The notes: a model not told the origin generated them from the sequence alone. 64,000 nt of DNA from Actinomadura hallensis (GCF_006716765.1 NZ_VFPO01000001.1:5084001-5148000); one strand, 5' to 3'; positions 16,781 through 26,791 are shown, numbered from the stretch's first letter. Numbers and translations are program-made.

Positions 16781-17744
16781 ATGACCTTCCCGCTGATGCA
16801 CGGATACGACCACATCAACGTGGTAGCGGAGCTCGATCCGGTCGCGGCGGTGCGCGACCGGGAACTCGGCGAGCGAATTCTGCACTATCCGAAGCTCCTC
16901 CCCGGAGGCTCCCCCACTTTCGGGCATGCGGTGCAAATAGGAAAAGAGTGGAAAATCGGATGCCTCGGTTCCGATGACCCGTCCGCCGCCCGCTACGGCC
17001 TGGCCATGGACCTGCGCACCGCGGCGGCGAAGGAGAAGGACCCAGGGACCGCCGCGGCGATGCTGGCGGCGGTCGGCCGCCTCGACCCGGAGGAGGGCGC
17101 GCAGCTCGCCAAGGACGAATGGGAGATCGGCGACCGCCGCTACCGGATCATCCGGGTCGAGAAGTTCATCCTCATCGGCGACCGGGCCATGGAGCCGCCG
17201 AGGTCCACCGACGCCGACCTCCCCGGCGACGGACTGCTCCGCGGCCACCACGTCGACCCGCCCGCTCCCTGCGGCCAATGGGAGGCGCAGCTCCGGCTGA
17301 ACCTCGTCGCCCGCCTCCCCGTCGCGGGCACCGTCCCCGACGAGGTCCGCGACGAGGTCTACCACGCGATCCAGACCCATCCCGGCGTCGTGCTGCTCCC
17401 GCCCACCTTCGTCGTCGTGGAGGTCGCCGGCGACGCCTGGGCGCCCCTCACCGGCGGCGACGACCCCGAGGAGGCCCGCGAGCGGCTGGCGCGGCACTTC
17501 ACCGGCCTGCTGCCCCGGCTTCGCGAGTTCCAGGACGACCCCGCCACCCCCCGCCGAACTCGCCGAGTGGACCGCCCTCGCCGAGGAGATCATGGCCGCC
17601 GCCGGCCACCGGATCATCGCCCGCGGCCGCGAGTTCCGCATCGTCCGCGTCGGCCGCATGCTCCGCCTCGGCCGCGACGGCCCGGAGGCGCCCCGCCCCT
17701 GCGACCAGGACCGCTACGGCCTTCCCGACACCGCCGAAGCCTGA
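16781..17744 (+). pseudogene. DUF5954-family gene, frameshifted
   Basis: Residues 1-255 read in one frame (DPVAAVRDRELGERI, IGKEWKIGCLGSDDPSAAR, GDRRYRIIRVEKFILIGD). The expected end, AAGHRIIARGREFRIVRVGR and a PRPCDQDRYG tail, lies in the next frame up to a TGA at 17742-17744. The switch falls in a run of six C at 17547-17552; with five the gene would be 320 codons and intact. This looks like a member of DUF5954, an actinomycete family of unknown function. A true mutation and a sequencing slip in the homopolymer are both possible. It is the gene before the Wadjet operon. Confidence 0.7.
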
Positions 17745-17761
17745 CCCGGGGGGCCGGAACC

Positions 17762-17800
17762 GGACGGGCGCGGCGCTGCCATCGCGGAGTCGGCCCGTCC
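17762..17800. promoter_or_regulatory. Inverted repeat upstream of the Wadjet operon
   Basis: GGACGGGC (17762-17769) is inverted as GCCCGTCC (17793-17800) with a 23-nt spacer, ending 28 nt before the jetA GTG. It may be an operator or a terminator of the preceding gene. I see no clear -35/-10 pair in this short gap. Confidence 0.35.
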
Positions 17801-17828
17801 ACACGCGGCACTGCCCGACAATGGTGCC

Positions 17829-19382
17829 GTGACGGATCTGGATTCGGGGCCGGACGGGCCGCAGCCTTTCGCGCACCTCAGCGTGCCGAACGCCGCGCTC
17901 TACCGGGAGGTGCTGCTGGCGTTCGGGCGGGCCAAGGAGCGCTTCATCGTCCATCTCCGCCCCGAGGACGTGGCCGCCGAACTCCGCCGCGACGGCGACG
18001 ACGGGCAGCTCGCCCAGGCACTGGAGAAGCTCGTCGAGTGGGGGAACCTGCGGGCCGACGCCGACACCGGGCGCGTCACCACCGTCGAGGACTTCCACCG
18101 CAAGCGGTTCCTGTTCCAGCTCACCGCGGCGGGGCAGGCGGCCGAGCAGGCCATCGCGTTCTACGAGGAGGCGATCGGGCGGCGGGGCGTCCTGCAGTCG
18201 GTGGCGCTCACCGACATCGCCGACCATCTGGCGGCCCTGTCGGCACTGGCGGACGAGCAGGACCCCGACGCGGGCAAGGTCCACCTGCTGCTGCTGACGC
18301 TGGCCGAGCGGTTCTCCTCGCTCGCCGACAACGCGCAGGCGTTCATGGCGTCGCTGCGCAGGGCGATCGACTTCTCCGACGGCGACGTCGAGGGCTTCAT
18401 CGCCTACAAGGAACGGCTGATCGACTACATCAACCGGTTCATCGCCGACCTCGCCAACTCCGGGGCGCGGATCGCGGCGCTGCTGGACGAGGTCGAATCG
18501 CGCGGCCACGAGCGGCTGCTGGGCCTCGCCGCGCGGCGGGAGGCGTCCGACGCGGTCCCGGAGGGCGCGGACGCCGCCGAGGCGTTCGCGCGCGCCGAGG
18601 CCGCCGCACTGGAGTCCTGGCGCAACCGGTGGCGGGGGCTGCGGGACTGGTTCGTGTCCGCGGGGGCCGCGCACCCGTCGCAGGCGCGGCTGCTGCGGCA
18701 GTCGGCGGTGACGGCGATCAAACAGCTCGTCGACACGGTGGGGCTGCTGAACGAGCGGCGTTCGGGACGCTCGGACCGGTCGGCCGACTTCCGGACACTC
18801 GCCCGCTGGTTCGCCGAGGCGCCGGACGACGCGGCGATGCACCGGCTGTGGCGGGCGGCGTTCGGGCTGACGTCCGCGCGGCACCTCACCGTCACCGCCG
18901 CGACCGTGGCCGCCTGGGAGGACGAGGCGCCGCACGGCCTGCCGTGGGCGGAGGCGCCGCCGGTGCGGATCTCCCCGCAGCTGCGCCGGACCGGCTCCTA
19001 CGAACGCCGCGGGAGACCCAACCGGGTGCAGGACCGGTCGGAGATGCGCCGCCTGCTGCGCGAACGGGCCGACCGGGAGGCGGCCGAGGCGGCCGCCGCG
19101 CGGGCGCGGCTCCGCACCGGCGGTCCCGTCCTCCTGTCGGAGCTGGGCGTCCTCGACCCGAAGGCGTTCCGGCTGTTCCTGTCGCTGCTGGGCGATGCGC
19201 TGGCCGCGCGGCTGCCGGGCGACACCGAGGTGAAGGCCGTCACGGGCGACGGGTCGATGGAGGTGCGGCTGTCGCTCGTCCCCGGCGGCGGAGAAGCGCG
19301 GATCGTGACCGAGGACGGCGTCCTCACCGGCCCGGAGCACCTCATCGAGATCACCGAGCTGGTGGGGAGCGGAGGCACGTGA
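17829..19382 (+). CDS. jetA: Wadjet type II component JetA (DUF2397/TIGR02677, kleisin-like)
   Basis: A 517-residue protein of the DUF2397/TIGR02677 family, the kleisin-like subunit of the SMC-type Wadjet complex that recognises and removes plasmids. Visible family blocks are YREVLLAFGRAKERFIVHL (20-40), LEKLVEWGNLRADADTGRV (62-80), the HRKRFLFQLTAAGQAAEQAI block (90-108) and RRTGSYERRGRPNRVQDRSE near 385. Long helices in the centre fit a kleisin. The GTG start at 17829 agrees with family N-termini. Its TGA overlaps the jetB GTG by 4 nt. It is the first gene of a coupled five-gene unit. Confidence 0.93.
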   Translation: MTDLDSGPDGPQPFAHLSVPNAALYREVLLAFGRAKERFIVHLRPEDVAAELRRDGDDGQLAQALEKLVEWGNLRADADTGRVTTVEDFHRKRFLFQLTAAGQAAEQAIAFYEEAIGRRGVLQSVALTDIADHLAALSALADEQDPDAGKVHLLLLTLAERFSSLADNAQAFMASLRRAIDFSDGDVEGFIAYKERLIDYINRFIADLANSGARIAALLDEVESRGHERLLGLAARREASDAVPEGADAAEAFARAEAAALESWRNRWRGLRDWFVSAGAAHPSQARLLRQSAVTAIKQLVDTVGLLNERRSGRSDRSADFRTLARWFAEAPDDAAMHRLWRAAFGLTSARHLTVTAATVAAWEDEAPHGLPWAEAPPVRISPQLRRTGSYERRGRPNRVQDRSEMRRLLRERADREAAEAAAARARLRTGGPVLLSELGVLDPKAFRLFLSLLGDALAARLPGDTEVKAVTGDGSMEVRLSLVPGGGEARIVTEDGVLTGPEHLIEITELVGSGGT

Positions 19383-20575
19383 ACGACGAGGACGCGACGC
19401 GGCGGCGCGCGGCGCTCCGGACGCTGCTGCGGCGTCCGCTGCTGACCGCCGAAGCCGACCCGGAGGATCTGGTGCTCGTCCGCCGGTACCAGGCCGAGCT
19501 GCGCGACTGGCTGAGCCGGGAGACGGGCTGGCGGCTCCAGGTGGACGCCGAGACGGCCCGGCTGTTCAAGACGGCGCCGACCCTGGACGACGGGACCCAC
19601 CCCGCGCGCGGCAAAGCCGGGGAGCCGTTCGGCCGCCGCCGGTACGTCGTGCTGTGCCTGGCCCTGGCGGTGCTGGAGCGCGCCGACGCGCAGACCACAC
19701 TGGGCCGTCTCGCCGAGGAGGTGCTGAACGCCGCCGCCGAGCCCGACCTGGCGTTCCCGTTCACGCTGGACAGCCGGGCGGAGCGCGCCGACCTCGTCGC
19801 GGTGGTGCGGATGCTCCTCTCCTGGGGCGTGCTGCGGCGGGTGTCGGGCGACGAGGAGTCCTACCTGTCCGCGACCGGGGACGTCCTGTACGACGTGCGC
19901 CGAGCCGTCCTCGCGGCACTGCTGACGGGGACGCGGGGGCCGTCCACGGTGACCGCGGCGGGGTTCGAGGACCGGCTTGCCGAACTCACCGACGAACCGG
20001 TGCCCGACACCGACGACCTGCGCAACCGTGCGCTGCGGCAGGGGCTGACCCGGCGGCTGCTGGACGACCCCGTCGTCTACTACGAGGATCTCGACGACGC
20101 CGAACGCGCCTATCTGGTGTCCCAGCGCGCCGCGATCACCCGCCGGATCGAGGAGGCGACCGGACTGGTCCCCGAGCTGCGGGCCGAGGGCGTCGCGATG
20201 GTCGACCCGGACGACGAGCTGACCGATGTGCGCATGCCCGAGCAGCGCACCGACGGCCATGTGACGCTGCTGGTCGCCGAGTACCTGGCCGGGCGCGCCG
20301 CGGCCGGGTCAGACGGGGCCGGGTCAGACGGGGCCGGCCGGGACGAGCTGGCGGCGTTCGTGCGGGACGCGGCGGCGCGGCACACGTCCTACTGGCGCAA
20401 AGGCGTCACGGAACCGGGGGCCGAAGAAGAGCTGCTGGACGTCGCGCTCGGAAAGCTGACCGCGCTGCGGCTGGTGGAGGTGCTGCCGGACCGCCGGGTG
20501 CGGGCGCGTCCCGCGATCGCGCGTTACGCCGTGGAGGAACCGACCGTCCGCGAGACGAGGAAGGCCGTGAGTTGA
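19379..20575 (+). CDS. jetB: Wadjet type II component JetB (DUF2398/TIGR02678, KITE-like)
   Basis: A 398-residue DUF2398/TIGR02678 protein, the winged-helix (KITE) partner that binds the kleisin in the Wadjet SMC complex. Family blocks: RRRAALRTLLRRPLL (residues 7-21), RRYVVLCLALAVLERADAQ near 85-103, LVAVVRMLLSWGVLRRVSGD near 140-160, and YYEDLDDAERAYLVSQRA near 220. A short in-frame GSDGA duplication sits near residue 310. It starts at GTG 19379 inside the jetA stop (GTGA), after a GGAGG site. It ends in a TTGA overlap with jetC. Confidence 0.93.
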   Translation: MNDEDATRRRAALRTLLRRPLLTAEADPEDLVLVRRYQAELRDWLSRETGWRLQVDAETARLFKTAPTLDDGTHPARGKAGEPFGRRRYVVLCLALAVLERADAQTTLGRLAEEVLNAAAEPDLAFPFTLDSRAERADLVAVVRMLLSWGVLRRVSGDEESYLSATGDVLYDVRRAVLAALLTGTRGPSTVTAAGFEDRLAELTDEPVPDTDDLRNRALRQGLTRRLLDDPVVYYEDLDDAERAYLVSQRAAITRRIEEATGLVPELRAEGVAMVDPDDELTDVRMPEQRTDGHVTLLVAEYLAGRAAAGSDGAGSDGAGRDELAAFVRDAAARHTSYWRKGVTEPGAEEELLDVALGKLTALRLVEVLPDRRVRARPAIARYAVEEPTVRETRKAVS

Positions 20576-23500
20576 CCCCGGTACCCGTTCCGACGTCCGA
20601 GCGCTGGAAGCCGCTGCGCGCCGGGCTCGTCGACATGTTCTACTACGACGCCGAGGAGTTCCGGTTCCATGACGGGCGGCTGCTGCTTCGCGGCAACAAC
20701 GGCACCGGGAAGTCGAAGGTGCTGGCGCTGACGCTGCCGTTCCTGCTGGACGGCGAGCTGTCCCCGCACCGCGTCGAGCCGGACGGCGACCGGCAGAAGC
20801 GCATGGAGTGGAACCTGCTGCTCGGCGGAAGGCATCCGCATCCCGAGCGGCTCGGCTACACGTGGCTGGAGTTCGGCCGCCTCCACCCGGACGGGACGCC
20901 GGAGTACCGGACCCTGGGCTGCGGGCTGAAGGCGGTGAAGGACCGCGGCGTCGCCCGGCACTGGTTCTTCGTCACCACGCGCCGGGTCGGCGTCGACCTC
21001 GCCCTGGTGTCGGACGGCGGCGTGTCCCTGACGCGGGAGAAGCTGCGTGAGGCGGTGGACGGCCACGGCACGGTCTTCGACCGGGCCGCCGACTACCGGC
21101 GGGCCGTGGACGAGGCGCTGTTCGGGCTGGGCGAGCACCGCTACGCCGCCCTGGTCAACCTCCTCATCCAGCTCAGGCAGCCGCAGCTTTCGAAGAAGCC
21201 GGACGAGCGGCTGCTGTCGCGGGCGCTGACCGAGGCGCTGCCGCCCCTCAGCCCCGCCCTGATCACGACGGTGGCGGAGGCGTTCCGGGGCCTGGACGAG
21301 GAACGCGACGCGCTGCGCGCCCTGGAGGAGGCGCACAAGGCGGCGACCGACTTCCTCGGGCACTACGTGCGGTATGCGCGGATCGCCGCGAAGCGGAAGG
21401 CCGCCGGTCCGCGTCTCACGCAGAGCAAGTACGAGCACCTGAACCGGGACCACGCCGAGGCGGAGACGCGGTTCGCGGCGGCCGAGACCGAACTGGCCGA
21501 TGTCGCGCGGGTGCTGGAGGAACTGGCGGCGGAGAAGACCCGGCTGGAGGCGCGCCGGAACGCGCTCGAGGCCGGCCCGGAGATGCGCGACGCCAAGCGC
21601 ATCGAGGAGATGGGCGAGGAGGCGCGGCGCCGCGACGCCTACGCGACGCGCGTCGAACGCGACCGCGACGGCCTGTCCGCCGAGACCGCGCGCAAACAGT
21701 CCCGGGAGGAGGCGGCACGGTCGCGGGCGGAGCGGGACGAGGCGTCGTTCGGCGCCGTCCGGGACCGTTCGGCGTCGCTGGCGGCGGCCGCCGGATGCGG
21801 GTCCGCCCACGCGGAGGCCATGGCGGGCTGGGACACCGACCCCGGCGGAGCGCGCCGCGCCACCGAGGCGCTGGCCGACGACCGGTCGCGCGCCCTCGCC
21901 GAACTGGACCGGCTGATGGCCGCGCTCACCACCGCGAAGAACCGGCTGGAGACCGCCGTCGCCGAAGCGGAACGGCTGCACGGCGAGGTGCAGGCGGCGG
22001 ACGAGCGGATCAGCGCGGCGGAGGCGCGGACCCGGGCCGGCGCGGCGGAACTCCTGGAGGAGTACATCACCTACCTGGCGGGGCTGGCCGAGATCCGGGT
22101 GGACGACCCGGACGCGGTGCTCGCGGAGCTGGAGGCATGGGCGGAGACGGCCGAGGGACGCAACCCGGCCGCGACCGCCGTGGACGACGCCGCCCGCGAG
22201 GCCACGGCGGCGCTCGGCGGCCGCGTCGCCGACGCGGAGTCGCGGCTGCGGGCCGAACGCGCGGCCGAGACGTCGCTGCTGGAGGAGATCGAGCGGCTGG
22301 AGTCGGGCGGGCACGACGTCCCGCCCGTCCCGCACACGCGCACCGCCTCCCGTGAAGGCAGGCCGGGCGCGCCGCTGTGGAAGGTCGTCGACTTCACCGA
22401 CGCCGTGCCGGGCGACCACCGGGCCGGGCTGGAGGCCGCGCTGGAGGCGTCCGGCGTCCTGGACGCCTGGGTGACGCCGGACGGCGCCCTCCTCGGCGAG
22501 GACGACACGTTCGCACTGGCCGGCGAGCCCGTGCAGGGGCCGTCGTGCGCGCTGCTGCTGCGTCCCGCGATCGACCGCGCCGACCCCGGGGCCGCCGCGC
22601 TGTCCGACGACGCGGTGCAGTCCGTCCTCGCCGGGATCGGCCTCGGTCCGGGCGCGCGGACCTGGGTCGCGGTGGACGGCCGCTGGGCGAACGGCGTCCT
22701 CGGCGGCTCCTGGCGCAAGGACTCCGCCGACTTCATCGGGGAGGGCGCCCGCGAGGCCGCCCGGCGCGCCCGCATCGCCCGGCTCCACGACGACATCGCC
22801 GAGACCCGCTCCCGGATCGAGGCCCTGCGCACGGAACTGGACGCGCTGGCCGAACGACGGGAGGCGCTGACCCGCGAGCACCGGGCCGTCCCCCGCGACA
22901 CCGCGCTGCGCGAGGCCCACGTCCAGCTCGCCGGGGAGCACCGCAGGCGACGCGACCTGGACGGTGAGCACAGCCGCGCCCAGGAGGTCGTGACACGCCG
23001 GCGCGCCGAGGTCGCGGAGGCGGCGGAACGGGCCGCCGAGTTCGCCTCCGACGTCGGCCTGCCGGACGGCGAACCGGACCTCGCGCGGGTGCGCGAGGCG
23101 GTCGCCGGCTACCGGCTGGCGCTGGCCGAGCTGTGGCCCGCCGCGCAGGCCCTGCTGTCGGCGCGGGAGACGGCCCGGGACGCCGCCGAGGAACTGGAGC
23201 ACGCCCGGGAGCGGCTCGGCGAGGCGGCGGAACGGGCCGCGGAGGCGCGCGGGCAGGCCGACGCCGCCGCCGAGGAGCACCGGGCGCTGCTGGAGACGGC
23301 GGGCGCCGCCGTCGATGACCTGTTCCGGCGGCTGGACGAGGTGCGGCAGGCCCTCACCGCCCGCGAATCCGCCGAGACCGAGGCGAACCGGCGGGAACGG
23401 GCGGCGCTGGAGAAGCGCGGCGAAGCGAAGGGGACGTGCGACAGGCTCCGCGGCGACATCGAAGAGGCCGTGGCCGCCCGGGACAAGGCCGTGGCCGAGT

Positions 23501-24636
23501 TCCGCGCGTTCGCCGCGACCGGGCTGCTGCGCGTCGCCGTGCCCGGCATGGAGGTCCCCGACCCGTCCGAGGAGTGGGCGGCCAATCCCGCCGTGCTCCT
23601 CGCCCGCGCCGTCAACACCGCACTCGACGGGGTGGACGACGGTGACGGCCCGTGGGATCGCATCCAGAGCAAGGTCAACTCAGAGCACAAGCTGCTGTCG
23701 GACGCGATGTCCCGCCACGGGCACTCGGTCGGCCTCACCATGCCCGACGGGATCATGGTCGTGGACGTGGTGTTCCAGGGCCGCACCCGCGACGTCCCCG
23801 GCCTGGCGGACGCGCTCGAAGCCGAGACGGAGCAGCGCGCCCGCCTCCTGTCGGCGCGCGAGCGGGAGATCCTGGAGAACCACCTGCTGAACGAGGTCGC
23901 GGGCACCCTCCAAGAGCTCATCGCCGCCGCCGAGGACGAGGTGAAGGAGATGAACGCCGAGTTGACCTCCCGCCCCACCTCCACGGGTATGAAGCTGCGG
24001 CTCGTCTGGAAGCCCGCGAAGGACGCCCCCGAAGGGCTGGACCGCGTCCGGGAGAAGCTGCGCCAGACCATCGACGCCTGGTCGGTGGACGACCGCGCCG
24101 CCGTCGGCCGGTTCCTCCAGGAGCAGATCGCCCGCGAGCACGCCGACAACCCCGCGTCCGGGTGGGTCGAGCAGCTCACCCGCGCGCTGGACTACCGCTC
24201 CTGGCACGCGTTCGCGATCCAGCGCCTCCAGGACGGCCAGTGGCGCCCCGCGACGGGCCCGGCGTCCGGCGGCGAACGCGTCCTCGCCGCGTCGGTGCCC
24301 CTGTTCGCCGCCGCGTCCGCGCACTACAAGTCGGCGGGCAACCCGCACGCGCCGCGCCTGGTCGCATTGGACGAGGCGTTCGCGGGCGTGGACGACGACT
24401 CCCGCGCCAAATGCCTCGGCCTGCTCGCCACCTTCGACATGGACGTGGTGATGACCAGCGAACGCGAATGGGGCTGTTACCCGGAGGTGCCGGGCCTGTC
24501 CATCTGCCAGTTGTCCCGCCGGGACGGCATCGACGCCGTCCTGGTCACCCCGTGGCGCTGGGACGGCCGCGAACGCACCCGCGCCGACCTGCCCGCACCC
24601 GAGCCCGCGCTAGGACAGGCGGACATCTTCGAATGA
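20572..24636 (+). CDS. jetC: Wadjet type II SMC-like ATPase JetC (TIGR02680)
   Basis: A 1354-residue SMC/SbcC-type ATPase. The Walker A GNNGTGKS is at about residues 41-48, coiled coils run from roughly 250 to 1150 with a non-coil hinge-like region near 600-725, and the tail carries the ABC signature ASGGER near 1230 and Walker B LVALDEAFAGVDDD near 1262. ATP-driven loop extrusion by this subunit is what lets Wadjet test whether DNA is a small circle. The only start matching the family N-terminus is a TTG at 20572 overlapping the jetB stop, with GAGGAAGG at good spacing. Length and domain order match intact family members. Confidence 0.94.
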   Translation: MTPVPVPTSERWKPLRAGLVDMFYYDAEEFRFHDGRLLLRGNNGTGKSKVLALTLPFLLDGELSPHRVEPDGDRQKRMEWNLLLGGRHPHPERLGYTWLEFGRLHPDGTPEYRTLGCGLKAVKDRGVARHWFFVTTRRVGVDLALVSDGGVSLTREKLREAVDGHGTVFDRAADYRRAVDEALFGLGEHRYAALVNLLIQLRQPQLSKKPDERLLSRALTEALPPLSPALITTVAEAFRGLDEERDALRALEEAHKAATDFLGHYVRYARIAAKRKAAGPRLTQSKYEHLNRDHAEAETRFAAAETELADVARVLEELAAEKTRLEARRNALEAGPEMRDAKRIEEMGEEARRRDAYATRVERDRDGLSAETARKQSREEAARSRAERDEASFGAVRDRSASLAAAAGCGSAHAEAMAGWDTDPGGARRATEALADDRSRALAELDRLMAALTTAKNRLETAVAEAERLHGEVQAADERISAAEARTRAGAAELLEEYITYLAGLAEIRVDDPDAVLAELEAWAETAEGRNPAATAVDDAAREATAALGGRVADAESRLRAERAAETSLLEEIERLESGGHDVPPVPHTRTASREGRPGAPLWKVVDFTDAVPGDHRAGLEAALEASGVLDAWVTPDGALLGEDDTFALAGEPVQGPSCALLLRPAIDRADPGAAALSDDAVQSVLAGIGLGPGARTWVAVDGRWANGVLGGSWRKDSADFIGEGAREAARRARIARLHDDIAETRSRIEALRTELDALAERREALTREHRAVPRDTALREAHVQLAGEHRRRRDLDGEHSRAQEVVTRRRAEVAEAAERAAEFASDVGLPDGEPDLARVREAVAGYRLALAELWPAAQALLSARETARDAAEELEHARERLGEAAERAAEARGQADAAAEEHRALLETAGAAVDDLFRRLDEVRQALTARESAETEANRRERAALEKRGEAKGTCDRLRGDIEEAVAARDKAVAEFRAFAATGLLRVAVPGMEVPDPSEEWAANPAVLLARAVNTALDGVDDGDGPWDRIQSKVNSEHKLLSDAMSRHGHSVGLTMPDGIMVVDVVFQGRTRDVPGLADALEAETEQRARLLSAREREILENHLLNEVAGTLQELIAAAEDEVKEMNAELTSRPTSTGMKLRLVWKPAKDAPEGLDRVREKLRQTIDAWSVDDRAAVGRFLQEQIAREHADNPASGWVEQLTRALDYRSWHAFAIQRLQDGQWRPATGPASGGERVLAASVPLFAAASAHYKSAGNPHAPRLVALDEAFAGVDDDSRAKCLGLLATFDMDVVMTSEREWGCYPEVPGLSICQLSRRDGIDAVLVTPWRWDGRERTRADLPAPEPALGQADIFE

Positions 24637-25853
24637 CCGACACCGACCGCCTGCGGCGACTGCTGGGCGGACCGGACACGGCCTGGCTGGTGAAACGCGT
24701 CCGGTCCCGCCTGGAGCGCGGCGCCTCCCTGTCCGGCAGGGTGACCCTCGCCGAAGCGACCCCGGCGCAGCGGCGCGCGGTGGAACTCCTCCTCGGCCGC
24801 CGCGCCGGGACCGGGGCGTCCCTCTCGGTGCCGCTGGACGAGGTCGACCGCGTCCTGCGCACCAGCGGAGCGTCCCCGCACGGCCTGGCCGCCGCCGTGG
24901 AGCTGCTGGACGGCCCCGTCCGCGACCTTGCCCGCGAGAACGCCGAGACGGCCGCCGCCTGGGCCGCGGCCTTCGCGCCGCTGGACGAGGCGCTCACCGC
25001 CCGCCCCGAACTGGCCGAGTGGCGCGCCTGGCTGGACTCGACCGGCCTCGTCCGCCGCCTGGCACCGGACCCGGCCGAGGCCGCCGGCACCCTCCGCCGC
25101 CTCGCCGCCGTGGTGCGCCGCCTGCCGTCCCCCGACATGCCCCTCGGCCGGTTCGCCGCCGAGACCTGCGGCCACGCCCACGCCCTGGACGAAGGCCCGC
25201 TCGCCACCCTCGCCCTCTCGTCCGCCCGTGCCCTCGCGGGGCTCCCGTTCCGCTCCGACGGGGGCGCGGAGGCCCGCCGCGAGACCTGGGCCAAGGTCGG
25301 GGTGCACCTGGACGAGCTGTCCTCCACCGTCCTGTGTCTCGGCCTCCCCGGCGACGCGCACACTCCCACCGGCCGAATGCTCGCCGCCATGCGCGGCGAA
25401 CCCGTGTCCCTCACCCTCCGCCAGCTCCGCCGGCACACCGAACCGATGCGTGCGGGTCTGGTTCGCATCTGCGAAAACCCCGTGGTGGTGGCCGCAGCGG
25501 CCGACGCCCTGGGACGGGACTGCCCTCCACTGGTCTGCGGCAACGGCCGCCCATCGGCGGCCGTCTGGCGCCTTCTGGAACTCCTCGCCGAAGGCGGCGC
25601 CGACTTCGCCTACCACGGCGATTTCGACTGGGGCGGCATCGCCATCGCCGCCGCCGTCCACGAGCGCATCGGCTGGCGCCCCTGGCGCTACGACGCCTCC
25701 GCCTACCTTGAGGCGACCTCGGACACGCCTCTGGCTGGCCGTCCCGTCCCAACCCCCTGGGACCCGTCCCTGGCCACCGCCATGAAGGATCGCGCCGTCC
25801 GCGTAGAGGAGGAACAGGTCCTCACCGACCTCCTCACCGACCTGGCCCCATGA
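24633..25853 (+). CDS. jetD: Wadjet type II nuclease JetD (DUF2399/TIGR02679, Toprim-like)
   Basis: A 406-residue TIGR02679 protein, the topoisomerase VI-like nuclease subunit that cuts the plasmid after the SMC core has extruded it. The N-terminal half is helical; the DUF2399 Toprim-like part has a block PPLVCGNGRPSAAVWRLLE near 292 and the acidic motif YHGDFDWGGIAIA near 325-338, supplying the metal-binding Asp residues. ATG 24633 overlaps the jetC stop (ATGA), and its own stop overlaps the next ATG in the same way. No damage is visible, so the system looks functional. Confidence 0.93.
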   Translation: MTDTDRLRRLLGGPDTAWLVKRVRSRLERGASLSGRVTLAEATPAQRRAVELLLGRRAGTGASLSVPLDEVDRVLRTSGASPHGLAAAVELLDGPVRDLARENAETAAAWAAAFAPLDEALTARPELAEWRAWLDSTGLVRRLAPDPAEAAGTLRRLAAVVRRLPSPDMPLGRFAAETCGHAHALDEGPLATLALSSARALAGLPFRSDGGAEARRETWAKVGVHLDELSSTVLCLGLPGDAHTPTGRMLAAMRGEPVSLTLRQLRRHTEPMRAGLVRICENPVVVAAAADALGRDCPPLVCGNGRPSAAVWRLLELLAEGGADFAYHGDFDWGGIAIAAAVHERIGWRPWRYDASAYLEATSDTPLAGRPVPTPWDPSLATAMKDRAVRVEEEQVLTDLLTDLAP

Positions 25854-26791
25854 CGGTACAGTTCTTCCCCGTGACGGACTCCAAGCAACGAGCGCGACGC
25901 CTCGCCGAGGACCTCGAACGCGACGCCGCGACGTACCCCGAGCAGCGTGCGGAGATTCTGATCGAGGCCGCCAGGCTGTGGTCCCAGGCGGCCGCGCCCG
26001 ACCAGGCGCTGCGGATCTACGACGACGTCATCGCCTCGGAGGGGGACGAGGACGCCCAGTTCGCCACCGTGGAAAAGGTATCTCTGCTCACCGAGGTCGG
26101 CCGGGCCGAAGAGGCGGAAGCGGAGATCGCCCGGCTCAGCCGCACCCACGTCCATCCCGGGCCGGCCGAGCTGGTCGGGGAGTTCCTCGAAGAGCAAGGA
26201 CGCCTCGAAGAAGCTCTCACCTGGTTCAACATCGCGTGCCGCGACCTCATGGCGGACGATGAGGAACTCGCCGGGGCCCAGCTGTTCGCCCGGCCCGAGC
26301 TGCGGGGACGCCAGCGCGTCCGCCAGGCGCTGGGCCTGCCGCCCGACGCCCTCGACCTGCACACCGAGGACCAGCAGGCCGAGATGACCGAGCTCCTCGA
26401 AAGGGTCGCGGCACCGCCCCAGCCGAACGTGGGCTCGTTCTTCGTCCGCGCGGACGTCGAACGCGCCTTCGCCGAGGGCCTCGTCCACGGCACCGCCCCC
26501 ACCGACGCGTCCGGCTACTTCCGCGACCTCGAACGCGGCTGGCGCGCCTCCCTCGACGAACTCGGCGCGTCCAGGCTTCGCATCCTCCCGACGAACGTGG
26601 ACGACCTGCTCACGTATGCGAAGGAGCACAACCGCGACCCGAGGGAGCAGCAGACCCGCGCCGACCACCTCATGGACCGCATCCGCGAAGGCGCCCCCAC
26701 CCTCGACTGGCCCCCGGAACGCAACGCCCCCTGCTGGTGCGCCTCCGGCCGCAAGTACAAGAAGTGCTGCAACTCCCCCACCAACCGCTAG
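25850..26791 (+). CDS. SEC-C zinc-motif protein coupled to Wadjet operon
   Basis: A 313-residue protein (306 if GTG 25871 is used). Residues about 15-130 are helical and TPR-like (LIEAARLWSQAAAPDQALRIYDDVI; EEQGRLEEALTWFNIA). The C-terminus ends in a SEC-C motif, CWCASGRKYKKCC, near 292-304, the zinc-binding module first known from the SecA tail and often found in nucleic-acid-linked proteins. Its ATG overlaps the jetD stop (ATGA), so translation is coupled to Wadjet. SEC-C proteins are not among the described core Wadjet subunits. A second, broken copy of its 3' end lies at 29645. Function is not known; an accessory or regulatory role in the complex is my inference. Confidence 0.82.
   Translation: MTVQFFPVTDSKQRARRLAEDLERDAATYPEQRAEILIEAARLWSQAAAPDQALRIYDDVIASEGDEDAQFATVEKVSLLTEVGRAEEAEAEIARLSRTHVHPGPAELVGEFLEEQGRLEEALTWFNIACRDLMADDEELAGAQLFARPELRGRQRVRQALGLPPDALDLHTEDQQAEMTELLERVAAPPQPNVGSFFVRADVERAFAEGLVHGTAPTDASGYFRDLERGWRASLDELGASRLRILPTNVDDLLTYAKEHNRDPREQQTRADHLMDRIREGAPTLDWPPERNAPCWCASGRKYKKCCNSPTNR

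Noticed and set aside
17762..17800. Inverted repeat upstream of jetA considered as a retron or non-coding RNA of the defence system
   Set aside because: Only 8-bp arms with an unstructured spacer and no reverse transcriptase nearby; an operator or weak terminator is enough to explain it.
16781..19378. One continuous plus-strand frame from the DUF5954 start through jetA to the end of jetB
   Set aside because: The part over jetA is a GC-rich shadow; real DUF5954 and jetB ends are in this frame by chance, and jetB starts at the GTG at 19379.
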